Positions 1 through 6,507 of a stretch of DNA of 9,387 nt are shown piece after piece. A program made the translations under genes and the position numbers. Below the pieces are notes generated by a model. The model ran no database searches and had not been told where the DNA came from. It saw only the letters and a list, made by a program, of their open reading frames with translations. The DNA is from Lachnospiraceae bacterium (GTDB lineage: Bacteria; Bacillota; Clostridia; Lachnospirales; Lachnospiraceae). The stretch covers positions 1-9,387 of the forward strand of contig DPJQ01000250.1 of the NCBI GenBank assembly GCA_003542935.1. The letters run 5' to 3'. The stretch's first letter is position 1; each line of letters starts with the position of its first letter.

Positions 1-708
1 CCCTACTATATCCTGCACGGCCAGGTCTGGCGCCTGGTAAGCTGGCTCCTTGTGCCGCCGGAGAGCCTTGATATATTTACCATCATTATGCTATATTTTT
101 ATTACTCCATCGGCACCACGCTGGAAAGCACCTGGGGTTCTTTCCGGTATAATGTTTACATTTTCGGCGGTATCCTGTGGACGGTCATCGGCAGTTTTGT
201 GCTGTATCTGATTCTGTTTCTGCAGTATGGAACAGGCGTACCCTTTGAAAGCTTTGGCGCTGCTTTTACCACCTATTACATCAGCCTGTCCATTTTCCTG
301 GGTTTTGCCATCACCTATCCCGATATGCAGGTGCTTTTGTACTTTATTATCCCGTTAAAGATCAAATATCTGGCCTGGCTCGACCTGGCTTATCTGGCCC
401 TCGCCATGTATAATAACGGCTGGGCCGGACGTATAGTGATCATCAGCTCCCTGATGAATACCATCATCTTTTTCCTGATGACCAGAAATTACAGGCGGAT
501 CGATCCCAGGGAGATACACCGCAAACAGACTTTTCGGAAGGCAGTCAATCAGGGACGGGTAAAAAACGGAATTACCCGTCACAAATGTGCCATTTGCGGC
601 CGTACAGAACAGGATGATCCCAATTTGGAATTCCGTTTTTGTTCCCGGTGTAACGGGAATTATGAATATTGTCAGGACCATCTGTTTAACCACAGGCATG
701 TGCAGTAG
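1..708 (+). CDS. Rhomboid-fold membrane protein with C-terminal zinc-ribbon-like tail (5' end missing)
   Basis: The reading frame is open from the first base, so the start lies upstream; 235 residues are visible. The first visible residues contain GQVWRLVSWLL, which resembles the W-R motif in the first loop of rhomboid-family proteins. Four to five hydrophobic segments follow (roughly residues 24-46, 50-75, 86-115, 118-137 and 142-160), including a GTTLE...WG motif like that of rhomboid helix 2. Where active rhomboids carry the GxSG serine motif, this protein reads SFGAAFTTYY, and I see no histidine in the last membrane segments, so it is probably not a protease. The hydrophilic tail carries C196xxC199, C214xxC217, C224 and H227, a likely zinc-binding module facing the cytosol. 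Active rhomboids cleave membrane proteins; inactive relatives (derlins, iRhoms) bind clients. The role here is unknown. The fold assignment is fairly sure and the loss of catalysis is inference. Confidence 0.75.
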   Translation, partial: PYYILHGQVWRLVSWLLVPPESLDIFTIIMLYFYYSIGTTLESTWGSFRYNVYIFGGILWTVIGSFVLYLILFLQYGTGVPFESFGAAFTTYYISLSIFLGFAITYPDMQVLLYFIIPLKIKYLAWLDLAYLALAMYNNGWAGRIVIISSLMNTIIFFLMTRNYRRIDPREIHRKQTFRKAVNQGRVKNGITRHKCAICGRTEQDDPNLEFRFCSRCNGNYEYCQDHLFNHRHVQ

Positions 709-735
709 CAGGCGGCCCCTTTTTGGGGCGGCCTG
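709..735 (+). terminator. Hairpin after the rhomboid-like gene, possible terminator
   Basis: The hairpin starts one base after the stop codon. CAGGCGGCCCC pairs with GGGGCGGCCTG around a TTTTT loop, giving two 5-bp GC-rich arms with one G-G mismatch between them. The run that follows on the plus strand is A-rich, not T-rich, so it lacks the U-tract of a classic Rho-independent terminator. It may act as a weak terminator or a 3'-end stabiliser. Confidence 0.35.
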
Positions 736-745
736 AAAAAATATT

Positions 746-763
746 GCTTTAATGTTTTAAAGC
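746..763. repeat. Small inverted repeat upstream of lysA
   Basis: GCTTTAA and TTAAAGC form a perfect 7-bp inverted repeat with a TGTT loop, 57 bases before the lysA start. No convincing -35/-10 pair is visible in this 112-base gap, so the lysA promoter may lie further upstream or be weak. The repeat could be an operator or a small leader hairpin. It is short and AT-rich, so chance is possible. Confidence 0.3.
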
Positions 764-820
764 GAAACAGCGCCGGAAACAGGGCTGAAACGCAAAACAT
801 CAAAAGAGGAGAAATGTATT

Positions 821-2092
821 ATGAAAAAAGTACCGTTTGTCACAAAGGAGAAGCTGGAAGAGATCGTCCGCGATGTGCCGACGCCTTTCCACATCTATGA
901 TGAAGCCGGCATCCGCCGGAATTGTGAGGCCATCAAAAAGGCTTTTGCGTGGAATCAAGGTTACAAAGAATATTTTGCGGTCAAAGCCTGCCCGAATCCC
1001 TTCCTGATCAAAATCATGAAAGAGTATGGCTGCGGCTGTGACTGTTCCTCCCTGACGGAGCTGATGCTGTCCCAGGCCGTCGGCTGTGTGGGGGACGATA
1101 TCATGTTTTCTTCCAACGCCACGCCGGCGGAAGAATTTCGATATGCCAGAAAGTATAATGCGATCATCAACCTTGATGATTTTACCCATATTGCTTTTCT
1201 GGAAAAAGTGACGGGGAGTCTGCCGAAGAAACTGAGTTGCCGCTACAACCCGGGTGGGATGTTCAAGGTCAGCAATGACATCATGGATAATCCGGGGGAT
1301 TCCAAATACGGTATGACGAAAGAGCAGCTTTTTGAGGCCTACAGGGTGCTGAAAGAGAAGGGCGTGGAGGAATTCGGCATTCACGCTTTTCTGGCCAGCA
1401 ATACCGTGACCAATGAATATTACCCCCTGTTAGCCAAAGTCCTTTTCGAGACGGTGGTGGAGATCAGGGAGAAAACGGGGGTGGAGATATCCTTTATCAA
1501 CCTGTCCGGGGGTGTGGGTATTCCCTACCGGCCGGATCAGGAGCCCAATGATATCCTGGAAATCGGCGAGGGTGTGCGTAAAGTCTATGAGGAGGTGCTG
1601 GTTCCGGCAGGACTGGGAAAGGCGGCCATCTATACGGAAATGGGCCGTTTCATGACAGGCCCCTACGGCGGCCTGGTGACGACAGCTATCCATGAGAAGC
1701 ATATTCATAAGGAGTACATCGGTTGTGATGCCTGCGCGGTAAATCTGATGCGTCCGGCCATCTACGGGGCATACCACCATATCACGGTGATGGGCAAGGA
1801 ACATGCGCCATGTGATCATATGTATGATGTGACAGGCTCCCTGTGCGAGAACTGTGATAAATTTGCCATTGACAGGATGCTGCCGGAAATTGCGATCGGT
1901 GACCTGCTGTTTATCCACGATACCGGCGCCCACGGTTTTGCCATGGGTTATAATTACAACGGAAAGCTCCGTTCGGCGGAGGTGCTGTTGAAAGAGGACG
2001 GCAGCTATCAGGTGATCCGCAGGGCAGAGACTCCGAGAGATTATTTTGCAACTTTTGACGGATTTGATGTGTATGACAAATTATTTTTGTAG
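821..2092 (+). CDS. lysA: Diaminopimelate decarboxylase, clostridial type
   Basis: This PLP enzyme converts meso-2,6-diaminopimelate to L-lysine and CO2 in the cytosol, the last step of the DAP pathway. The protein has 423 residues, the usual length. It is a fold-type III (alanine racemase-like) decarboxylase: the PLP-binding lysine is K55 in YFAVKACPNP, the barrel motif DCSSLTEL is at 74-81, the phosphate-binding glycines are in SGGVGIPY (229-236), and EMGR (273-276) stands where most LysA proteins have EPGR. The C-terminal domain has C342-E343 in LCENCDKFA, matching the catalytic CESxD motif, and the HDTGAHGFAMGYNYNG block (366-381). The usual HIGS motif is replaced by HAFLAS at 188, which I recall as typical of a clostridial branch. 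The start is set by AGAGGAG at 805-811; an ATG at 814 is in another frame. A related decarboxylase specificity, such as carboxynorspermidine, is less likely. Confidence 0.88.
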   Translation: MKKVPFVTKEKLEEIVRDVPTPFHIYDEAGIRRNCEAIKKAFAWNQGYKEYFAVKACPNPFLIKIMKEYGCGCDCSSLTELMLSQAVGCVGDDIMFSSNATPAEEFRYARKYNAIINLDDFTHIAFLEKVTGSLPKKLSCRYNPGGMFKVSNDIMDNPGDSKYGMTKEQLFEAYRVLKEKGVEEFGIHAFLASNTVTNEYYPLLAKVLFETVVEIREKTGVEISFINLSGGVGIPYRPDQEPNDILEIGEGVRKVYEEVLVPAGLGKAAIYTEMGRFMTGPYGGLVTTAIHEKHIHKEYIGCDACAVNLMRPAIYGAYHHITVMGKEHAPCDHMYDVTGSLCENCDKFAIDRMLPEIAIGDLLFIHDTGAHGFAMGYNYNGKLRSAEVLLKEDGSYQVIRRAETPRDYFATFDGFDVYDKLFL

Positions 2093-2108
2093 ACGAAATT
2101 TTATGGGC

Positions 2109-2152
2109 CCGTCTCCGTAGTTTTTGGGGGGCGGTATTTCTTTTTTGTTCTT
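2109..2152 (+). terminator. Rho-independent terminator of lysA
   Basis: CCGTCTCC (2109-2116) pairs with GGGGGCGG (2127-2134), using two G-U pairs, around a 10-base loop. A T-rich tract (TATTTCTTTTTTGTTCTT) follows. It begins 17 bases after the lysA stop, which suggests that lysA is transcribed apart from the next gene. Confidence 0.6.
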
Positions 2153-2166
2153 AAAATATATAAAAA

Positions 2167-2205
2167 TGCAATATATTCTGCAATAAACGATAAAAACATA
2201 TTGCA
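2167..2205. repeat. TGCAATA repeat array, possible operator
   Basis: TGCAATAT at 2167-2174 has a perfect inverted copy, ATATTGCA, at 2198-2205, and a third partial copy, TGCAATA, lies at 2179-2185 in direct orientation, 12 bases after the first. The array sits about 95-135 bases upstream of the secreted lysozyme-like gene and touches its weak candidate -35 box. It looks like a regulator binding site. The surroundings are AT-rich, which raises the odds of chance matches. Confidence 0.4.
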
Positions 2206-2229
2206 AAAATGTTACGGATAGGGTAAAGT
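2201..2229 (+). promoter_or_regulatory. Weak candidate promoter for the lysozyme-like gene
   Basis: TTGCAA (2201-2206), a 17-base spacer and TAAAGT (2224-2229) give 4 of 6 matches to each sigma-A box. This is the best spaced pair I can find in the 208-base gap, but it is not strong. An alternative sigma factor or an activator could be needed. Confidence 0.22.
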
Positions 2230-2286
2230 GTTCACAACAGGAGTTCGCAAGACAGTAGATGGTGGAAGAACCGTTGAGATGTGAAG

Positions 2287-2296
2287 AAAGGTGGAG
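2287..2296 (+). promoter_or_regulatory. Ribosome binding site that fixes the start at 2301
   Basis: AAAGGTGGAG lies just before the ATG at 2301. The in-frame ATG at 2259 has no purine-rich site before it and would put 14 charged residues ahead of the signal peptide. The 2301 start is therefore preferred. Confidence 0.7.
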
Positions 2297-2300
2297 AAGT

Positions 2301-3728
2301 ATGAGAAAATCTGGCGTATGTATGCTTCTGCTCATAGGCCTGTTGTTTTTTGCTCCCTGTACCGTACATGCGGCTGTCCCTTTTGTGGTGCGTAACGGAG
2401 TCTTGGAAAAATATAATGGGACACAGACCCATGTGGTTGTTCCCAATGGTGTGAAGACCATAGATGTCAAAGTATTTGCCGGAAAAAAAGTTGTGGAGGT
2501 GGAGCTGCCATCGACAGTGACGGCCGTCAGGGCAAATGCTTTCGCCGAATGCAATGAGTTGGAGAAGGTGGTGATACCCGGTGCGGACGTGATGATTGCG
2601 TCGAACGCGTTTACCGGTTGCGGGAACGTTGAGATATGCGGTGCGGCATCACCCGCAGTTTTTGGCGCTCTGGCGGAACAGTATCGGGATACGGTGGCCG
2701 GGATCGCAGAAGAGCAGGGGATGGGCGCGTACACGGATTTGATCATGGATGTGCTGATGCTTGAGAGCGCCGGCCGTGGTGTGGATGTTATGCAATGTAA
2801 AGCGGGAAGATATTCCAGAGAATATCCCAAGACCAGCGCCAATGAATTCAGAAAGCCGGAAGATTCTATCGAGTGCGGTATCCGTGAATTGAAGTATGGC
2901 ATGTCTTTGTGGCCGGTAAACGGGCCGGGGGATCTGGAGAATTTCAAGGTGATCCTGCAGGGGTATAATTTCGGTATGGCGGGATATATCCGTTATCTGC
3001 AGACGAATGGTTATTCCGGATGGACGGAAGCGAATGCCGCAGCCTACGCAAAGAGATACTGTAAAGGCAGAAAATATACGGACAAAAACAGTATAGCCCG
3101 CTTGGGCCAGTGGCGTTACGGATGTTCCTGGTATCCGATGCATGTACTGAAATATCATGTTTCTCTGTCAAGGGAGTTTGCAGGACGAAATGGCATGGCA
3201 TTCCGGGAACTGGAAAAGGCAAATACATATCCAGTTACATACACGCTGAACGGTGGGAAAAACAGTACCTTTAATGCGTCTTCCTACACAGGGTACATAG
3301 ATGTGGAATTGCTGGAACCGACCCGAAAAGGCTACCTGTTTTCCGGGTGGTACAGTGATGCAGATTTGACCGAGAGGGTAGAGTGCATCAGCGGAAACGG
3401 AAGCAGAGTCCGTGTGTATGCAAAATGGACAAAGCCCCAAATAGGTGCTGCCGGTATCAGCAGGGTAGCGGCAAAAAGCAAAACGCTGGTGATCCGTTTA
3501 AAAACACTGAAATCGGTTTCGGGATATCAGGTCATGGCGGCTACAGACAGTAAATTTAGGATAAATAAAGTGAGCGCATCCACAGGCATCGGAAAAAACG
3601 AAGTGACACTAAACAAACTGAAAAGGGGAAAAGTCTACTACTTAAGAGCCCGGGGCTGGTGTCTTGATTCAACCGGCAAAAAAGTATATGGAGCATGGTC
3701 CAAAGCCGTAAAAAAAAGGGTGAAATAA
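2301..3728 (+). CDS. Secreted mosaic protein: leucine-rich repeats, lysozyme-like domain, InlB repeat, FN3-like end
   Basis: The protein has 475 residues from the ATG at 2301. Residues 1-25 form a signal peptide (MRKSG, a hydrophobic core, then VHA|A). Residues ~35-115 resemble BspA-type leucine-rich repeats (VVVPNGVKTID.KVFAG; VELPSTVTAVRANAFAEC; VVIPGADVMIASNAFTGC). Residues ~138-288 match the lysozyme-like domain of CwlT/pneumococcal-type muramidases: TDLIMDVLMLESAGRG with E155 as the likely catalytic glutamate, then VMQCKAG, EDSIECGIREL and ILQGYNFGMAGYIRY. Residues ~309-378 form one Listeria-Bacteroides (InlB B-type) repeat, from YPVTYTLNGG to GYLFSGWYSD and VYAKWTK. Residues ~381-475 look like a fibronectin-III domain (SGYQVMAATD, VYYLRARGW). 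No LPXTG, GW or choline-binding anchor is seen, so it is probably released or held weakly. The inferred role is local peptidoglycan cleavage with adhesive modules. It appears monocistronic and looks somewhat AT-richer than its neighbours, which may hint at transfer. Confidence 0.8.
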   Translation: MRKSGVCMLLLIGLLFFAPCTVHAAVPFVVRNGVLEKYNGTQTHVVVPNGVKTIDVKVFAGKKVVEVELPSTVTAVRANAFAECNELEKVVIPGADVMIASNAFTGCGNVEICGAASPAVFGALAEQYRDTVAGIAEEQGMGAYTDLIMDVLMLESAGRGVDVMQCKAGRYSREYPKTSANEFRKPEDSIECGIRELKYGMSLWPVNGPGDLENFKVILQGYNFGMAGYIRYLQTNGYSGWTEANAAAYAKRYCKGRKYTDKNSIARLGQWRYGCSWYPMHVLKYHVSLSREFAGRNGMAFRELEKANTYPVTYTLNGGKNSTFNASSYTGYIDVELLEPTRKGYLFSGWYSDADLTERVECISGNGSRVRVYAKWTKPQIGAAGISRVAAKSKTLVIRLKTLKSVSGYQVMAATDSKFRINKVSASTGIGKNEVTLNKLKRGKVYYLRARGWCLDSTGKKVYGAWSKAVKKRVK

Positions 3729-3730
3729 AT

Positions 3731-3761
3731 AAAGAATCCTCTGTCATGGGGATTCTTTTTT
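3731..3761. terminator. Bidirectional Rho-independent terminator between convergent genes
   Basis: AAAGAATCCTC (3731-3741) pairs with GGGGATTCTTT (3748-3758) around a 6-base loop, 11 pairs including one G-U. T runs follow on the plus strand (through 3761), and TTTATTTATTT follows when read on the minus strand. It therefore serves both the lysozyme-like gene and the minus-strand gene, whose TAA stop (3762-3760) overlaps the T run. Confidence 0.85.
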
Positions 3762-4665
3762 AGCCTTGACCTATGGGAAAGCTGCAGGCAGCAGAGTTTT
3801 TACATGAATAGAGTCCATCCCGCTCAAGGACGTCATACAGGGCAGTTACGGCGCTTTCATCCTTGCGGCAGGAGTAGGCATACACCGGGGTGTTGCGGCA
3901 AAAGTTTCGCAGGAGACCGTCTGCAAGGGACAGATCTGTCTGCTCCCAGGGACGCAGGACGATCTCTTTTCCGACCAGATTCCAGGCTTCGCCGGACGGC
4001 AGGCGGCGGGCCGTATTTTGGGAAGATTTATCAAGGAGGATCAAGGCACGGACAGGGGTATGATAGGGAATACTTACCCCGGAGCTTCCGGCCATCGGCC
4101 AGCCGCAGGCCAGCCATGAATCGTTCTCCCTGTGCAGCAGCACCCGGTCTCCGTTGGCCAGCCGGCTGTTTCTTAAGCGCTGCCACAGGGCAGCCTGAGT
4201 GGATTTGCCCATACCCGAGGGCGCGGAAAAAAGGAGCGCCTGTCCCTGGTCCAGAATGGCGGAAGCATGGAGAATCATATCGCCCCGGCGGACCATTCGG
4301 TATTCCAGGGCCGAGAGATAGAACAGCGTTGTATTTCCGTGCAGATAGGATAGAAAATCCTCCGCATACCAGATAGAAAAACGGTTTTCGGAGTCTTCCC
4401 GGCAGGCAGCGTAGACCGTGCCGTCGGGGAAGGTGTAGTACCAGGACTCCCGCTGTCCGTCCATATATACCTGATAGAAAGGCGTCCGCTTCAGGCAATG
4501 ATGTCCGTCGGGCCGCAGAGTGCCGGCTGTGCGTATCGTGTATGTCAGATCCGGTTGTTTTTTGCCGCCGGAAGCGCAGAAAGCGGCTAACCTGTCATCC
4601 CAGGGAATATAATTGTCTGCCAGAAAAAGTATGGTGCTGTTTCCCAGCCGGAGATTTAACTGCAT
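3760..4665 (-). CDS. Orphan HPr kinase/phosphorylase-like P-loop protein
   Basis: This 301-residue protein has a C-terminal half like the kinase domain of HPr kinase. LHASAIL (132-138) precedes a Walker A loop, SAPSGMGKST (147-156, with K154 and S155). NGDRVLL (171-177) is a likely metal or nucleotide contact, and CGWPMAGSSG and PVRALILLDK (204-213) follow. The end, YAYSCRKDESAVTALYDVL, is typical of this subfamily. The N-terminal ~125 residues are not the HprK N-terminal domain and I do not recognise them; they may form a small beta-rich domain. Relatives occur beside PqqD-like proteins in lasso and other RiPP clusters, but no precursor peptide, PqqD or maturase is visible nearby, so the substrate is unknown. 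It is unlikely to be the true HprK of sugar regulation. The start is supported by AAGGGGGGAG at 4670-4679 read on the minus strand, and the gene has its own promoter. Confidence 0.72.
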   Translation of the reverse strand: MQLNLRLGNSTILFLADNYIPWDDRLAAFCASGGKKQPDLTYTIRTAGTLRPDGHHCLKRTPFYQVYMDGQRESWYYTFPDGTVYAACREDSENRFSIWYAEDFLSYLHGNTTLFYLSALEYRMVRRGDMILHASAILDQGQALLFSAPSGMGKSTQAALWQRLRNSRLANGDRVLLHRENDSWLACGWPMAGSSGVSIPYHTPVRALILLDKSSQNTARRLPSGEAWNLVGKEIVLRPWEQTDLSLADGLLRNFCRNTPVYAYSCRKDESAVTALYDVLERDGLYSCKNSAACSFPIGQG

Positions 4666-4703
4666 GGCGCTCCCCCCTTCATTTTAAAAAAACTAATGAA
4701 ATC

Positions 4704-4732
4704 AGTATACCCCTTTTTGGCAGGAATGACAA
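4704..4732 (-). promoter_or_regulatory. Sigma-A-type promoter for the HPr-kinase-like gene
   Basis: Read on the minus strand, TTGTCA (4732-4727), a 17-base spacer and TATACT (4709-4704) match the -35 and -10 boxes at 5 of 6 positions each. Transcription would start near 4697, giving a leader of about 30 bases that includes the strong ribosome binding site. This is the clearest promoter in the window. Confidence 0.72.
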
Positions 4733-4815
4733 TCCGGGATTTGCCACGTATATTTTAAAATGCCCTGCATATACTCATATTGGTAAAACAGTATGTCCTG
4801 CTGTGGATTTTTTGT

Positions 4816-4855
4816 TTCACAATTACTTCACAGATTCAACAAAAATGTATAACAT
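4816..4855 (+). promoter_or_regulatory. Candidate htrA promoter with TTCACA direct repeats
   Basis: TTCACA occurs at 4816-4821 and again at 4827-4832, separated by 5 bases (an 11-base period), with a degenerate TTCAAC at 4835-4840. The second copy can act as a -35 box (5 of 6), with TAACAT at 4850-4855 as the -10 after 17 bases, or TATAAC at 4848-4853 after 15. Direct repeats with about one helical turn between them are how OmpR-family response regulators bind; Bacillus PhoP boxes have this form. Regulation of htrA by such a stress regulator is inference. Confidence 0.38.
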
Positions 4856-4907
4856 TTTACACGTATGATACAACCATCAAAACGAAGTACAGGGAGGTCA
4901 AAGTAAA

Positions 4908-6374
4908 ATGAGTGACAGCTATTATGATTATACACAGGGTACTAATGAAAACTATTCCTTCCATGAGGAGCCGGAACTGCCGCAGCCCCCGGTGGAGCCC
5001 GGGAAACCGAAAAAGGAACGCCGTCGGCTGAAACGGGTCGGGGCTGCGGTCTCCACAGGCGTCGTGTTCGGGCTGACAGCCGGCCTGGTATTTTACGGTG
5101 TGGTCAAAGCCACCGGGGTAGATCAGCTTTCCGCTGCGGCGTCATCGCCGAATACCGTGGCCGCCACAGGTATTTCCCAGACGCCGACGGCACAGACCAC
5201 GGCTTCTGCCGTGCAGGAGGCGGAAGGGAATTCCGGAAACTCCGGAGACTATACGGTGTCCCAGATTGCGAAGGAATGTCTGCCCTCAGTGGTTTCCATT
5301 TCCAGCGTTACAGTCCAGGAAGTACAGAGCTTTTTCGGGTCTCAGTCCTATGAAGTTCCCGGTGCCGGTTCCGGTTTTATCGTCGGGAAAAATGATACAG
5401 AGCTTCTGATCGTGACCAACAATCATGTGGTGGCCGGTGCGGAGAATCTGTCCGTGTGTTTCAATGATGATGAAAAGCAGGTGTATGAGGCCGTGGTCAA
5501 AGGGACGGATCCCGGCAATGACCTGGCCGTGGTGGCCATAGATCTGGACAGCATCAGTGAGGATACCATGAAAACTGTCAAGATTGTGACACTGGGCGAC
5601 TCCGACAAACTGGAGGTCGGTGAGCAGGTGGTGGCTATCGGTAATGCCCTTGGCTCTGGCCAGTCCGTAACCAGCGGTTATGTCAGCGCCCTGAACAGGG
5701 AAGTAACTATTGACAATATGACGGCCTCCCTGATCCAGACGGATGCGGCAATCAATCCCGGCAACAGCGGCGGGGCCCTGATCAACATGAAAGGCGAGGT
5801 TGTCGGTATCAATTCCGCCAAATACGCCGATGAGCAGGTGGAAGGTATGGGCTATGCCATCCCGATTACCACGGCCAAGGAGATCATCGATGAGCTGATG
5901 GCCAGGGAAACACGCCGGAAAGTGGATGAGGCGGACAGAGGATACCTGGGTATAAACTGCCGGAACGTGACCGCGGAAGTCGTGGAAATGTACAACATTC
6001 CGGAGGGGGTTTATGTGGATGAGGTCGGTGAGGGCGGCGCTGCTGCCGCTGCCGGAATCAAAAAAGGTGACATTATCACAAAATTTGACGGCCAGACCGT
6101 GTCGGATAAGGAAACACTGGTAAGAAATCTGGAATACTATAAAGCCGGTGAGACGGTGGAAGTAGTCATACAGCGTGCGTCGGGCGGCGAGTATCAGGAG
6201 CAGACGCTGCAGGTCACTCTGGCAAAGCAGGTGATGAGCTCTGCAGATGATAATAATTCCCAGGGCAGCCAGAACCCGAATTCGCGGAAACCTTATCAGT
6301 ATCCTGACGGAAACGGAGAAGAGGAATACAGGAACGGCTCTGGAAATGGCCTCTTTGATGACTGGCTGAACTGA
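4908..6374 (+). CDS. htrA: HtrA/DegP-like membrane-anchored serine protease with one PDZ domain
   Basis: This 488-residue envelope protease is expected to degrade or chaperone misfolded exported proteins on the outer face of the membrane. Residues 1-43 are cytosolic and end in a basic stretch (KKERRRLKR), residues 44-66 form one membrane helix, and ~71-115 are an Ala/Thr/Ser-rich linker. The trypsin-like domain (~118-335) has the full catalytic triad: H173 in TNNHVVAG, D205 in GNDLAVVAID and S287 in NPGNSGGALIN. A PDZ domain follows (~345-440), with GYLGI as its likely carboxylate-binding loop and GIKKGDIITKFDG. The last ~45 residues are a polar Asn/Ser/Gly-rich tail ending in LFDDWLN. This is the usual HtrA/YkdA layout of Firmicutes. 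The ribosome binding site AGGGAGGTCA is at 4891-4900. The gene is divergent from the HPr-kinase-like gene and followed by a terminator, so it is probably monocistronic. Confidence 0.93.
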   Translation: MSDSYYDYTQGTNENYSFHEEPELPQPPVEPGKPKKERRRLKRVGAAVSTGVVFGLTAGLVFYGVVKATGVDQLSAAASSPNTVAATGISQTPTAQTTASAVQEAEGNSGNSGDYTVSQIAKECLPSVVSISSVTVQEVQSFFGSQSYEVPGAGSGFIVGKNDTELLIVTNNHVVAGAENLSVCFNDDEKQVYEAVVKGTDPGNDLAVVAIDLDSISEDTMKTVKIVTLGDSDKLEVGEQVVAIGNALGSGQSVTSGYVSALNREVTIDNMTASLIQTDAAINPGNSGGALINMKGEVVGINSAKYADEQVEGMGYAIPITTAKEIIDELMARETRRKVDEADRGYLGINCRNVTAEVVEMYNIPEGVYVDEVGEGGAAAAAGIKKGDIITKFDGQTVSDKETLVRNLEYYKAGETVEVVIQRASGGEYQEQTLQVTLAKQVMSSADDNNSQGSQNPNSRKPYQYPDGNGEEEYRNGSGNGLFDDWLN

Positions 6375-6399
6375 TTTGCGAAAGAATTTGGGCAGAAAG

Positions 6400-6425
6400 A
6401 CCGGCGTGGATATCCGCGCCGGTTT
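6400..6425 (+). terminator. Terminator of htrA
   Basis: ACCGGCGTGG (6400-6409) pairs with CCGCGCCGGT (6414-6423), 10 bp with one G-U, around an ATAT loop, 25 bases after the htrA stop. The T tract is short (TTT, then CACTGCGTTTT), so termination may be incomplete. Confidence 0.6.
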
Positions 6426-6466
6426 CACTGCGTTTTGGAAGGACAAATGTTCTAAAAAAATTAATA

Positions 6467-6482
6467 AATTTTCATGAAAATT
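6467..6482. repeat. 16-bp perfect palindrome upstream of the L,D-transpeptidase gene
   Basis: AATTTTCATGAAAATT is its own reverse complement. It ends 25 bases before the candidate -10 box at 6508, so it covers or adjoins the -35 region, a usual place for an operator. The half-site AATTTTCA does not match a box I can name with certainty. Confidence 0.5.
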
Positions 6483-6507
6483 GTACCCCATTTAAGAGCG
6501 AATCATG

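Noticed and set aside
814..820. ATG at 814 near the lysA ribosome binding site
   Set aside because: It is in a different frame from lysA and only about 3 bases from the AGAGGAG site; the ATG at 821 opens the conserved protein.
2259..2300. Upstream in-frame ATG as start of the lysozyme-like gene
   Set aside because: There is no ribosome binding site before 2259, and it would add a charged extension ahead of a normal signal peptide. The ATG at 2301 has AAAGGTGGAG.
3804..4376. Plus-strand open frame of 190 codons opposite the HPr-kinase-like gene
   Set aside because: It is rich in Pro, Arg and Gly as expected from the reverse of a GC-rich gene, has no ribosome binding site, and the minus-strand protein has clear motifs.
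5286..6491. Long minus-strand open frame (401 codons) across htrA
   Set aside because: It is antisense to a clear HtrA gene with a complete triad and PDZ domain. It has no ribosome binding site, no recognisable domain and a composition typical of a shadow frame.
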